A stretch of 16,444 bases of DNA from Chrysochromulina parva (lineage: Eukaryota > Haptophyta > Prymnesiales > Chrysochromulinaceae). Shown piece after piece: positions 8,444 through 16,317 of this stretch. Numbering within the stretch: the stretch's first letter is position 1; the number at the start of each line of letters is the position of its first letter. The position numbers and the translations under genes were made by a program. The stretch is taken from assembly GCA_002887195.1 (NCBI GenBank), contig PJAB01001195.1, forward strand, positions 1 through 16,444. Direction: 5' to 3'. The notes below the pieces were generated by a model. It saw only the letters and a list, made by a program, of their open reading frames with translations. It was not told the origin of the DNA and ran no database searches.

Positions 8444-8500
8444 GTACCGCTCGTGCGCCTCTCAGAGTTGCCTAATTTGGGACACGAGTTAGAGACATCT

Positions 8501-9414
8501 CTAACTCGACGTAGCAAACCTGCCCAGATTGAGGTCGTCAGTCAGCTTCAGAAAGGCTTCGAACGAGAACTCTTTCTTGCCGCCCACGTCCTTGTCAGCG
8601 TAGCCGAGCATGCGCGCCCAGTGCTCCGCGTAGTCTGCGCGCTCGGACGTTGGCGTGCTATCCATGGCCGTCTTGAGCTCCTTCTCGTCGAGGAAGCCGC
8701 TGCCGTCCGTATCGATCTGCTCGAAGAGAGCGGAGCGTCCATGAGAGGCCATGAGAGGCCATGAGAGGCCATCAGTGGCCATCAGTGGCAATCAGTGGCC
8801 ATCGACCTTGTTGAAGAGAGCCCGAATTTCCTCGTCTGACTTTTGGACATCCTCGATTAGGGCGCCGGTCTTGACCGCCAAGATCAGCTTGCGGAACGCA
8901 TCCTCATCCAGCTCCTTGCCGTCCTTGAAATCCTTCCGCGTGTACTTTGGGATCGATTTGCGTAGCTGCGGCGGGCGGCGGGCAGCGGCGGGCAGCACAC
9001 ACACGACGCGCTCGGTGGCACGAGAAGCGGCGGAGATCTCACCGCGAAGATGAGAGAGGCGCGCGCGCGCTGAGTGCCGGCGTACGACACGGGGCACAGG
9101 CTGAGGTGGCCGGCGGTAGCACGCACCACGCGGTCCTCTGGACATATGGTCGCCTTGAGCGACTTGATCGCCTTCTTGAGCTCCTCGAGCGAAATGCCTC
9201 CGCTGTGGTCCTCATCAAACTCCTCAAAGATCTTTTTGATGTCCGCGACCTCCTCAACGTGCATCCCGAAGAATTGTGCTTCAAGGTCGCGCGACTTGCG
9301 GCGCGCCTTTTGGCCCGCTTCGTTCAGCTTTGCGGAAGCCTCTGTAGCGTCCGCCGTAGCGCTGGCGGCCGCCGCAGCCATGCTGTTCAGTTGGTCTGCG
9401 AGCACAGTAGGCAT
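8501..9414 (-). CDS. EF-hand calcium-binding protein (three exons)
   Basis: Exons are 9414-9127, 8965-8807 and 8716-8501, giving 220 aa. The first ATG in frame is at 9414; the frame also stays open upstream, but only from a GTG. Intron 1 (9126-8966, GTGCGT...GCCGCAG) and intron 2 (8806-8717, GTCGAT...GAGCAG) are both phase 0. After an Ala-rich helical N-terminus, the first EF-hand loop is residues 67-78 (DEDHSGGISLEE). Residues 100-125 look like a degenerate hand. The third loop, 151-162 (DTDGSGFLDEKE), is canonical and is preceded by IRALFNKI, which is formed only by splicing intron 2. A last irregular loop lies near 190-202. This is probably a calmodulin-like sensor, but the degenerate hands and long linkers leave its subfamily open. 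Intron 2 is flanked by duplicated exon sequence (see findings). Confidence 0.85.
8711..8821 (-). repeat. Direct repeat of exon-end sequence flanking EF-hand intron 2
   Basis: Minus-strand positions 8821-8801 and 8731-8711 agree at 17 of 21 bases: GCTCTCTTC, a variable triplet, (A/C)AG, then (G/A)TCGAT. The 90-bp offset equals the intron length exactly. Between the copies lie tandem GGCCACTGATGGCC-like and GGCCTCTCAT units. Confidence 0.85.
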
Positions 9415-9709
9415 GATCCATGAGCGCGCGGGTGCGGCACGCACGGCCACACGAGTGCCTTCAACCCGCGTTGCGCACCCATCAGCGAAGGAGGCATTGC
9501 TCGTCCCCTATTGAGCGCCCCATTTCCTGCGCAAGCCTACGAGAGTCTGTGAAACAGCCAGCCACAAGAAGAGGCTTGTCTGTGAAATCTTAGGAGGATC
9601 AACTCTGTACGTAGACGTCTGGCGTGATACATACCATCGCGAAAAAGACGGCTGCGGAATCACGCGTACGCGCCGAGGCACTCTGGAAATACCGTCCGGA
9701 CTGCCCACG

Positions 9710-10882
9710 ATGGTGGGCAACACCGCTGTGGCTGCGGCCCTCGACCGGCTCGCGGCGACGGTGCGCGAGCAGCATCAGAGCATGGCTGAGCAGTACTCGG
9801 GCTTGCGCGGCGATCTCGAGCACTTCGGCAAGCCGCTGCCGGCGGCAGCACCAAAAGTCGGCACCGCAGAGCATCTCGTCGCTGCGGAGGCGGCAGCACG
9901 GCGGCTGGCCGAGCGACGTTTGCGCGAAGCAGCTGCAGACGCCTCCGCGCGCGAGCAGACGATCCAGGAGCTTCGAGAGACGCTCGAGCGCACCAAGCTC
10001 GACGCGGCCGAGGAGCTCCGCAGGTTGACCTTCCAGCTGAGGCTCACGCAGGACGAGCTGGCGGATGCGAAGCGGCAGCTGGACGAGCAAGCAGACGAGA
10101 TGGTGGTGCTCAGGCAGCGCGAGGGCGAGGCGAACCGTGCTGCCGAAGCCGCCAAGGACGACCTCGAGGCGCTGAGCGAGACGATGTCGACCGCGGCGGC
10201 ACAAGAGGCGAGGCTCCGGGCCAAGTTGGAACAGCGAGATGCGGAGCTCGCGTCTCGAGATGCGGAGCTCGCGTCTCGAGATGCGGAGCTCGCGGAGCTC
10301 GCCGCGGCGCTGGAGAGCGAGCGCCAGGCCTCTGCTCGGCCGTCGCTGTCGGCTTCGCTGCGCAGCGAAGTGTCCGACGTGGACACGTCCGCCTCCGCCT
10401 CGGTGGCGGGCGAGCCGAGCGTCGTCTCGGGCAAGCCGAAACGCAAGGCGAGGCTGGGGCTGCCGTCGCTGATGAGGCGCCGGCCGAGCGCATCCGCCGC
10501 CGCGCCCGCCACAGCGCTCGCCGCCGCGACGGCGACGGCGGCGACGACGGCGACGATCGCGGGCGCGGGCGCAGCCGCGTCAGCGGCGGCGGCGGTGACG
10601 GCGGCGGTGACAGCGTCGGTGGCGGCGGTGGATCCTCGACTGGATGCACTGATGGCCAAGGTGGCGGCGGAGCCGAGCTTGGTCGGCACGACACGCTCCG
10701 ATGCGGCGCGGGTGCTGGCGGAGCAGGGGGGGCACGTAGGGAAGGCGTTCAACGAGCTCCAGCTGGTCGATCGCCTCGACCAGGCGTTCCACAAGGCACC
10801 CAGCGGCGGGCTAGCGACCGCCTCAGCCACCGCGAAGGCTGCGAGTCGGTTCAGCTTTGGGCTGGGCAAGGGCAAGAAGTGA
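9710..10882 (+). CDS. Coiled-coil protein with Ala-rich linker
   Basis: This encodes 390 aa from the ATG at 9710. The frame is open further 5' but without another ATG, so an upstream exon is possible. Residues about 52-206 are a long charged heptad-type coiled coil (for example EELRRLTFQLRLTQDELADA). It ends in three copies of the heptad RDAELAS, encoded by a 21-bp tandem repeat. A Ser-rich then basic stretch follows (KPKRKARLGLPSLMRRRPS, about 242-260), which could be a nuclear or membrane-surface signal. Next come an Ala/Thr low-complexity linker (261-307) and a compact C-terminal helical region (308-362, with TRSDAARVLAEQGGHVGKAF) that vaguely recalls UBA-type three-helix folds. I recognise no family; the role may be structural or scaffold. 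Confidence 0.75.
   Translation: MVGNTAVAAALDRLAATVREQHQSMAEQYSGLRGDLEHFGKPLPAAAPKVGTAEHLVAAEAAARRLAERRLREAAADASAREQTIQELRETLERTKLDAAEELRRLTFQLRLTQDELADAKRQLDEQADEMVVLRQREGEANRAAEAAKDDLEALSETMSTAAAQEARLRAKLEQRDAELASRDAELASRDAELAELAAALESERQASARPSLSASLRSEVSDVDTSASASVAGEPSVVSGKPKRKARLGLPSLMRRRPSASAAAPATALAAATATAATTATIAGAGAAASAAAAVTAAVTASVAAVDPRLDALMAKVAAEPSLVGTTRSDAARVLAEQGGHVGKAFNELQLVDRLDQAFHKAPSGGLATASATAKAASRFSFGLGKGKK
10235..10297 (+). repeat. 21-bp in-frame tandem repeat (three heptads)
   Basis: Three copies of a 21-bp unit encode RDAELAS, with the last copy diverging to RDAELAE. The unit length of one heptad keeps the coiled-coil register, so copy number can change without breaking the structure. 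Confidence 0.85.
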
Positions 10883-11111
10883 GGGGTGCGTCCGGCCAGC
10901 TTGTAAAAGCAGCTTGTGGGGGTATGCGCATTTCGTCTCTATCTTTTGTTCTCCGTCTGTCGTTCTTATTTGATCGGTGGTCGTATCGCGTTGCCTAACG
11001 CCGGAACGTTGCTTCGCGCCAAACATGACGAAACTCAGACCGAAACCGTCGTGAGCGAGATGATGAGGGACTGCGAGTGCCGAGAGAGCCGACCGACCAG
11101 GGCCCCGCGGC

Positions 11112-12981
11112 ATGCTACGGCTGTCTGAGGGAGGGGCGCGACGTCTGGCCTCTATACATCATCACGTCATTGTCGCCCTCTTGGTGCAGCTCCCCGTGGT
11201 CGCGGGGCTAGCTCTTGGTCCGGCCATGCGGCATGTGAACATGGTTCGGCCCGTTCTGGCCCCTCGCATCGTGCCGCCTGTGGCCAAGGTTGCGCAATGG
11301 CAGCATGCTGAGCTTGCCTACGAGCTGCTGCACGAGCGCGTGCAGGCGTCTCGCGTCGGGCCGCTAGTCCATTCAGCGCTGAAACTCCTCCAAGATGTCA
11401 GTTGGCACTGGAGTGACTGGGTGAAGCCACTCGCCGAGTCGCTCTGGCAGCCGCTCGACATTGCGACCATCGTGGGCGTCTGGGCACTGCGAGGGCCAGC
11501 CTCGCGCCTCGCGCACAGCATGGCCAGCGACATTGCGCCCGCCGAGTGGAAGGGCCCCTATGAGGAATCGATCTTCCCGGTGCTCGCGGAGGTCGCACTC
11601 CAGTTTGCCAGGCTCTTCTTCGTGCTGCTCCTCGCGGATGCGGCATGCTGGACGCTCTCGTGCACCAAATTGATGTCCAAGATTGTCGCGGGCGAGATCC
11701 CGACCGTGCTCGACACGGTCGGCTACTCGTTCCTCTCTGGCTTCCTCTTCACGCGCGTCAAGACCCATCTGGTCCGCAAGTCAGCTGGCTCGAGTGCCGC
11801 TGAGAAGCTCAAAGGAATCCCCGCGACGCTCGATCGGCTCTGGGGCGCTCTGATCTGGTTCTTCGCGGGCGCGGGCTGCGCCCAGGTGCTCTCAGTCGAG
11901 CTCGGCTTCCGTCTCAAGTCAGTCCTAGCCCTCGGAGGCTTTTCTTCCATTGTCGTCGGCCTCGCGTGCCAGACGCCCCTCGCCAACGTTGTCAAGGGAC
12001 TCATCATCGCAGCGAGTGGCTCCTTCGGCACCGGCGACAAGATCGCAAGCGCTGGCATGACGGGGGTCGTCGAGGACTTTGGGTGCGTGCGACTTTGCGC
12101 CTGATTGCACCAGGATGGCACCGGAATGCACCCGATTCAGAGGGCTCCGCACCTGATGTGGCACCTGATTATGGCATCTGATGTGGCATCTGATGTGGCA
12201 TCTGATTGCACTCGCCTGTCTGAGTGCTCTGCATCTGTGCCCGGGCGCATCAGGTGGTACCAGAGCCGACTGCGCACGGAAGAGAACGATCTCGTCACAC
12301 TGCCCAATAGCCTGCTTGCCGAGAAGCAGGTGATTGCCACTGATTGCCTTTGCTTGCCTCTGAACGCATCTGATTTTATCTGATTGTGTATCGGTTTGCA
12401 TCCGATTGCATTCGATTGTATCTGATTGTATCTTTTATCTGATTGCATCTCCGATCGGCAGATTGTCAACCTCTCGCGTCGGACGGCGAAGAAGGAGGTG
12501 GTGAGGCTCCGACTCAAGTACGATGATCTGGCAAAGATCCCGCAGGTGATTGCAACTGATCCGAGTGCACCGGAGTGCACCGGAGTGCACCGGAGTGCAC
12601 CGGAGTGCACCGGAGCGCACCGGAGTGCCTCTGATTTCAACCGATGGCATCCGATGGCCCCTGAGTGCTCCTGAGTGCGCCTGATTGCAGTTGATCAGCC
12701 AGATCCGCGAAGTCGTGGCGAGGATGCCCAATCTCGCTCCGGGGAAGCCGGGGGAGGCGTACCTGGTCGATTACGGCAAGAGCTCGATTGAGCTCGAGGC
12801 CTCCATCAACGTGGCCACGACGGCGCCGAACAAGCAGATCCGGCAGGACTTCCTAATCGAGATCGCGAAGGTGCTCGCACGGACGGGGGTGCGCTTCGAG
12901 AAGCAGAGCGGTGGCAGCGGCGGCGAGCTCGGCGGCGGCGGCGAGGAGGACGAGGAGGACGAGGAGGACGAGGAGGACTGA
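11112..12981 (+). CDS. MscS-family mechanosensitive ion channel (four exons)
   Basis: Exons are 11112-12082, 12254-12329, 12462-12545 and 12691-12981, giving 473 aa. Introns are 171, 132 and 145 bp, phases 2, 0, 0. Joining gives the continuous family signature GVVEDFG-WYQSRLRTEENDLVTLPNSLLAEKQ-IVNLSRRTAKKEVVRLRL, the beta-domain that follows the pore in MscS proteins. A hydrophobic signal-like stretch (18-37) may route it to a plastid or the secretory path. Membrane segments lie near 160-180 and 243-262, and the pore helix near 268-300 (LALGGFSSIVVGLACQTPLANVVKG). MscS channels open under membrane tension to release osmolytes. The C-terminus ends in a GGG linker and an acidic EED tract (9-bp repeats). 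The gene is convergent with the MUN-domain gene. All three introns are filled with CTGAT decamers. Confidence 0.9.
12083..12253 (+). repeat. MscS intron 1 filled with CTGAT decamers
   Basis: The intron runs GTGCGTGCG to GCATCAG. Its interior carries units such as GTGGCATCTGAT repeated head to tail around 12170-12207, plus looser CCTGAT(T)G units. CTGAT is on the sense strand throughout. Confidence 0.8.
12330..12461 (+). repeat. MscS intron 2 filled with CTGATTG decamers
   Basis: It opens GTGATTGCCACTGATTGCC and runs as degenerate 10-12-bp units (CTGATTGTAT, CCGATTGCAT, TCGATTGTAT) to CCGATCGGCAG. The exon end CCGAGAAGCAG and the acceptor CCGATCGGCAG are similar (8 of 11), a weak flanking repeat. 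Confidence 0.8.
12546..12690 (+). repeat. MscS intron 3 with a seven-copy decamer array
   Basis: Positions 12561-12630 are seven successive 10-bp units of CCGGAGTGCAC type, nearly identical, followed by looser units ending CCTGATTGCAG at the acceptor. The intron start TGATTGCAACTGATC and the acceptor region TGATTGCAG|TTGATC are near copies. Confidence 0.85.
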
Positions 12982-13485
12982 AGAAGAAAGAAGAGCGTTC
13001 AGTAGAGGGAAGGGGCATCATACAGTATCCACATACGCTTCAGAGTTGCGGCACGGGGGCAGCCGAGCGAGCAGGGGGCAGCGAGCAGAACAAACTAAAT
13101 GGGCGCCGGGCGCTTTTCGCTTCGCACGGCTTTAGGCCTGCTGGTGGCCCGCTTTATAACATTCAGGTGGCCGTTGATACCGTCATCCCACGCAGCGGGC
13201 GAGGGTGGCACTGGCAGCGCCGCTGCTTCCTGCATTCTTTGTGGTAAGTCGTAAGTGGTGTGGTTACGAAGTGTGGACCTGACTAGAGGACGGGACCTGA
13301 CGGTCCGCACCGCTGTGCGAAAGGGAAAGCCGGGGAGCAGCTAAACCGTTTTAGTTAATCCGCACCGCACGTCTGGTCTCTCATAGGTTGGTACGTGCGG
13401 TACCGTACAGCCGGTATTCTATTAATCTGAAATGAATTATGAGAGACATCGCATAGCTGTCATCTCGTGGAGCAGATCTCGTCGC
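12982..13485. other. Convergent intergenic region
   Basis: About 500 bp lie between the MscS stop and the MUN-gene stop, so the stretch should hold both 3' UTRs. It is less GC-rich towards 13300-13440. A palindromic GTACGTGCGGTACCGTAC lies near 13391. I find no coding frame or RNA gene I can support. Confidence 0.5.
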
Positions 13486-16317
13486 TCATCGGCGCCTAGC
13501 CGCTCGGGCTGCCTTGAGCTGGCGCGCATGCCAGGCCTTGGCGACCTCATCGGACCGGTGGGCAAGCACCTGTGCACGATGAGATGCAATCAGATCCAGT
13601 CAGGGAGGTCATCAGGGAGGCTATCAGGGAGGCCGTAAAGATGCCATCAGGGCTCATCAACCCACCTGCACGATCTGTGGAAGCGTCCACACGTCACCTC
13701 GCGCCGTGGTGAGCACGCCACCTCGCGCCTCGGCCACGTCCAATGTGCTCACTACGGCGCGCTCACTACGGCGCGCCTCGGCCACGTCCCACGTGCCGAT
13801 CACAGGCCACGCGCCGTGCTGGGCAAGCGGTGCGCCCAGCGCCTCCACCTCCCGAAAGGCGGGGGCGCGCGCGCCGTGCTGGGCGCGAGGGGTGGCACCG
13901 CTCGCGACAGCGCCCCCGCTCGTTCCGGCGGCGGCGGCGGCGGCGGCGGCGCGTACGCTCTCGTGGTCTTCCCACAGCTGGAGCAGCGGCTCGCTTGGTG
14001 TGCCGAGCAGTCGGAGGAGTGCATGCAACGGCCGGCACACCTCGTCCACTCGCGTCGGAGAGACTCCCTGGGGCACGGCGCTCGCGTCCTTGGCGATGAA
14101 AAAGGCGCGAAGCTGCTGCAGGTCCTGATGGGCACCAACGGCACATCCGGAGGGTCGAAGGTGCGCTGATTGCAATCAGGGGCTCAATCAGGGGCTCAAT
14201 CAGGGGCTCAATCAGGGGCTCAATCAGGGGCTCAATCAGTGCGCAATCACCTGATGAACCAACGGCACATCCGGAGGGTCGAAGGAACGCTCCGGGCCGC
14301 TGTGGAGCAGTACGTGCTCGATAGCGTGGCAGCACTCGCGTAGGATGGCGTCTACTAGCCGTTCACGCAGCATCGGCTGTGGCGTACTGCGCACGATCGT
14401 GCCCAGCGCCGTGTTGAGCGCCTTGAGCACGTCGCGCAGCCGGGCGTCGGCCACCCGGGGCTGGTACAGGTAGGAGAGCATCGAGGGCTGCGGGGGACGA
14501 GTTATCAGGCGGTACTCAGGGAGGCAATCAGCGAGGCAATCAGGGAGGCAATCAGGGGCCATCACGGCCCCCCTCCGGCACGCCATCAGGCGCCATCAGA
14601 CGCCATCACAGGATGTACCTGCAAGTCAACAAGGACCACCTTGGCGCCGAGCAGCTCGCACACGCGCTCGAGGCACACCAGCTGCGCCTGACGCGCCCTC
14701 GCAAAGCACGCCGTCGTTGGCGCCGTCATGGGCGAATCCCCTCCGACGCCCCCCCCGGTGCCCCCCCCGACGCCCCCCCCAAGCAGGTGCGCCTGCAGCG
14801 GCGTCACGAGCTCCTCGTAGAGGGCCGGTAGAAGCTCCCACACCCGCCCGAGCGACGCGCAGCGCACGAGCAGCGAGGTCAAGGGGAGATTGCGCGCCGT
14901 CTCGAGCACCTTCTCGTCACGGCGCCGGTTGGCAACCTCACTACTGCGCCAGAGTGGCCACTGCGTGCAGCCAGTGCAATCAGATGCGATCAGATGCAAT
15001 CAGAGTGGCCACTGCGTGCAGCCAGTGCACTCAGATGCAATCAGAGGCCACCGGTGGCAATCTGTGTCAATCAGGTGCACTACGATGCAATCACCTGCCG
15101 CGTGAGCCATCCGAGCGAACCGCCGCCGACGCCACCAGTGCCGCCGCCAGCGTCCCCCCCGCCGACTCCGCCGCCGCCGCCGCCGCTGCTGCTGCCCCCG
15201 CCCCCCCCACCAACGCCGGCTCCCGCGCCGACTGGGGGAAGCGCGACAGACGGGAGGAGAGCACTGAGCACAGAACCATTCTCCGCGCCGACTCCAGCGA
15301 CGTTCTGCGCGGACGCACGCACGGCGGCGGCGTCCACTAGATCATGCGTGAGCGCCGCCGCCAAGCCGGCGAAGGAATCGTCCGTGTGATCGAGGAGGCG
15401 ACGGAGCCCATTTCGCATGAGCGCGTCAGGCAGCCGCATACGCATCAAGCTTAGGAACGAGGCGCGCACCTGTGGAAAAGGGGGAAAAGGCGCCGTGGTG
15501 AGCACTTGCATGCTCAGCATCAAGCTCAGGAACGAGGCGCGCACTATCTCGAGCAGCTCGTCGACGACGCCAGAATGGAACGCGCCTCGGTCGGCATCGA
15601 TCGGCTCCCACCGAAACCCATGGGCCTCGCCTTGGCGCTCGCCACGGCGCCGGATCCGAGCGAGCACTTCGTCAAAATGAGACTGCTCATTAGCGACCCA
15701 CGCGTTCACGAGAGGCTCGACGTGCGTGAAGGCCGCCGAGAGCTGCGCGTGCGTCCACAACGGGTGGCGTCAGTGGGCATCAGCCATCAAGGCAATTAGA
15801 AGAGGCAATGACCTGCGCATCCTTCCAGAGTGGCCCATGATGAGGGAGGCAATCATGATGAGGGAGGCAATCAGAGGCCATCAAGGCAATTAGAGGAGGC
15901 GATGACCTGCGCATCCTTCCAGAGTGGCCCAAAGCGCATGTTCATGCGGCTCATCGCACGCCAGAGCGGCAGGAACTTTTCAAAGGCGCCGAGTTGCGAT
16001 CCGCGACGTCGAGCGAAGAGGAGGAGCGCGCGTAGTGCGTGGCTGACCTCCTTGAGGAAGAGCTGATGAGAGGGGGCAATCAGATGTCATCAGAGGCCAT
16101 CAGAGGCGGAGCGCGCGCAGTGCGTGGCTGACCTCGATGAAGAAGAGCTGGCGAGGGGGGCAATCAGTGGCACTCAGGTGCAGGTCAGGGCCATTACCTG
16201 CCCCCACTCAGCCGTGGCGAGCTCGGCGATTTGAGGGGCGTACTGTGCGAAGACCGGATGGAAGAGTGTCGACTCGAGCTCGAGCTTCGAGCTCACGGAC
16301 TGTGTGAGCACGAGTAG
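13486..16317 (-). CDS. C-terminal part of an UNC-13/PATROL1-like (DUF810, MUN domain) protein, eight exons, continues past the right edge
   Basis: Exons are 16317-16198, 16062-15907, 15742-15545, 15469-15095, 14960-14619, 14487-14251, 14124-13666 and 13569-13486, giving 656 codons to TGA. All seven introns are phase 0. Family signs are VVDELLEIVRASFLSLMRMR, then LRDVLKALNTALGTIV...RLVDAILRECCHAIEHVLLHSGPERSF and DLQQLRAFFIAKD...VDEVCRPLHALLRLLGTPSEPLL. This is the MHD2-like order seen in plant PATROL1/DUF810 and animal Munc13. The short last exon (VLAHRSDEVAKAW) matches the usual C-terminal RVL-RNDEAA motif, which fixes the end. These proteins tether or prime vesicles for exocytosis (SNARE assembly) or membrane-protein delivery. 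Gly-rich inserts at about 15235-15105 and 14785-14735 interrupt the domain. The stop codons between exons are intronic, so I do not regard it as a pseudogene. A 15-nt alternative exon is possible at 16147-16133. Confidence 0.8.
13570..13680 (-). repeat. Last MUN intron with short flanking repeat and CCTCCCTGAT units
   Basis: The 96-bp intron 13665-13570 contains three CCTCCCTGA(T/C) decamer-type units and ends CTGATTGCATCTCATCGTGCACAG. The exon end ATCGTGCAG|GTG and the acceptor ATCGTGCACAG|GTG repeat each other with a 2-bp indel. Confidence 0.7.
14134..14285 (-). repeat. 28-bp perfect direct repeat around a MUN-gene intron
   Basis: Positions 14258-14285 (exon end) and 14134-14161 (intron 3' end) are identical over 28 bases, and each is followed on the minus strand by CATCAG after a 2-bp length difference. 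The core between them, 14172-14240, is a 12-bp unit AGCCCCTGATTG repeated about five times. The intron is 14250-14125. Confidence 0.95.
14488..14618 (-). repeat. MUN intron with CTGATTGCCTCC units
   Basis: This 131-bp intron (GTACATCC...CCCCCGCAG) contains CTGATGGCG units in its first third and three CTGATTGCCTC units in its middle. No flanking exon copy is evident, in contrast to its neighbours. Confidence 0.7.
14950..15029 (-). repeat. 29-bp perfect duplication of acceptor plus exon start
   Basis: Positions 14950-14978 and 15001-15029 are identical over 29 bases, and similarity continues into the flanking decamers; the offset is 51 bp. Each copy contains GCACGCAG|TGGCCACTCTG. Only the copy at 14961/14960 leads to an open frame; use of the upstream copy meets TGA four codons in. 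Confidence 0.95.
15443..15544 (-). repeat. 27-bp direct repeat: intron start copies the next exon start
   Basis: Minus-strand 15544-15518 (intron start) and 15469-15443 (exon start) agree at 26 of 27 bases, beginning GTGCGCGCCTCGTTCCT. The 75-bp offset equals the intron length. The intron 3' end has a strong pyrimidine tract (CCTTTTCCCCCTTTTCCACAG). Confidence 0.95.
15783..15931 (-). repeat. 55-bp duplication spanning an exon end and its 5' splice site
   Basis: Positions 15877-15931 and 15783-15837 agree at 53 of 55 bases, offset 94 bp. Each copy carries ATGCGCAG|GTCAT, so the gene has two equal donors (15906 and 15812) before one acceptor (15743). The outer donor is preferred, because inner use would need exonic read-through of stop-bearing repeats. 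Confidence 0.95.
16018..16147 (-). repeat. 45-bp duplication of an exon start with its acceptor
   Basis: Minus-strand 16147-16103 and 16062-16018 agree at 40 of 45 bases, each preceded by a CAG acceptor, offset 85 bp. The inner copy encodes LFLKEVSHALRALL. The outer copy encodes LFFIEVSHALRAL and then a stop. Confidence 0.92.

Larger units (their letters stand above)
7675..8500. other. Gene-poor stretch with short tandem repeats
   Basis: About 825 bp lie between the small membrane-protein frame and the 3' end of the EF-hand gene. Frames here are short and featureless. A TATA-like TCTATAAA sits near 7916-7923. It is followed by a 9-bp triplet (7933-7959), and a 28-bp triplet lies at 8355-8443. 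I see no RNA gene. Confidence 0.45.

Noticed and set aside
9127..9450. EF-hand gene starting at 9450
   Set aside because: The codon at 9450 is GTG; the first ATG in frame is at 9414.
9775..10875. Minus-strand 366-codon frame opposite the coiled-coil gene
   Set aside because: It is Ser/Ala low complexity produced by the complement of heptad codons; the plus strand has the coiled coil.
12083..12253. Strong exon-copy repeat flanking MscS intron 1
   Set aside because: Only a short CGACT..GCGC similarity is seen, with different spacing from the splice site; not convincing beyond chance.
14172..14240. Regularly spaced repeats suggestive of a CRISPR array
   Set aside because: The units are contiguous 12-bp repeats without unique spacers, inside a spliceosomal intron of a eukaryotic gene.
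13486..16317. MUN gene as a pseudogene broken by many stops
   Set aside because: Every stop falls between GT and AG boundaries, and all joins keep phase 0 and the family pattern through to the conserved C-terminus.
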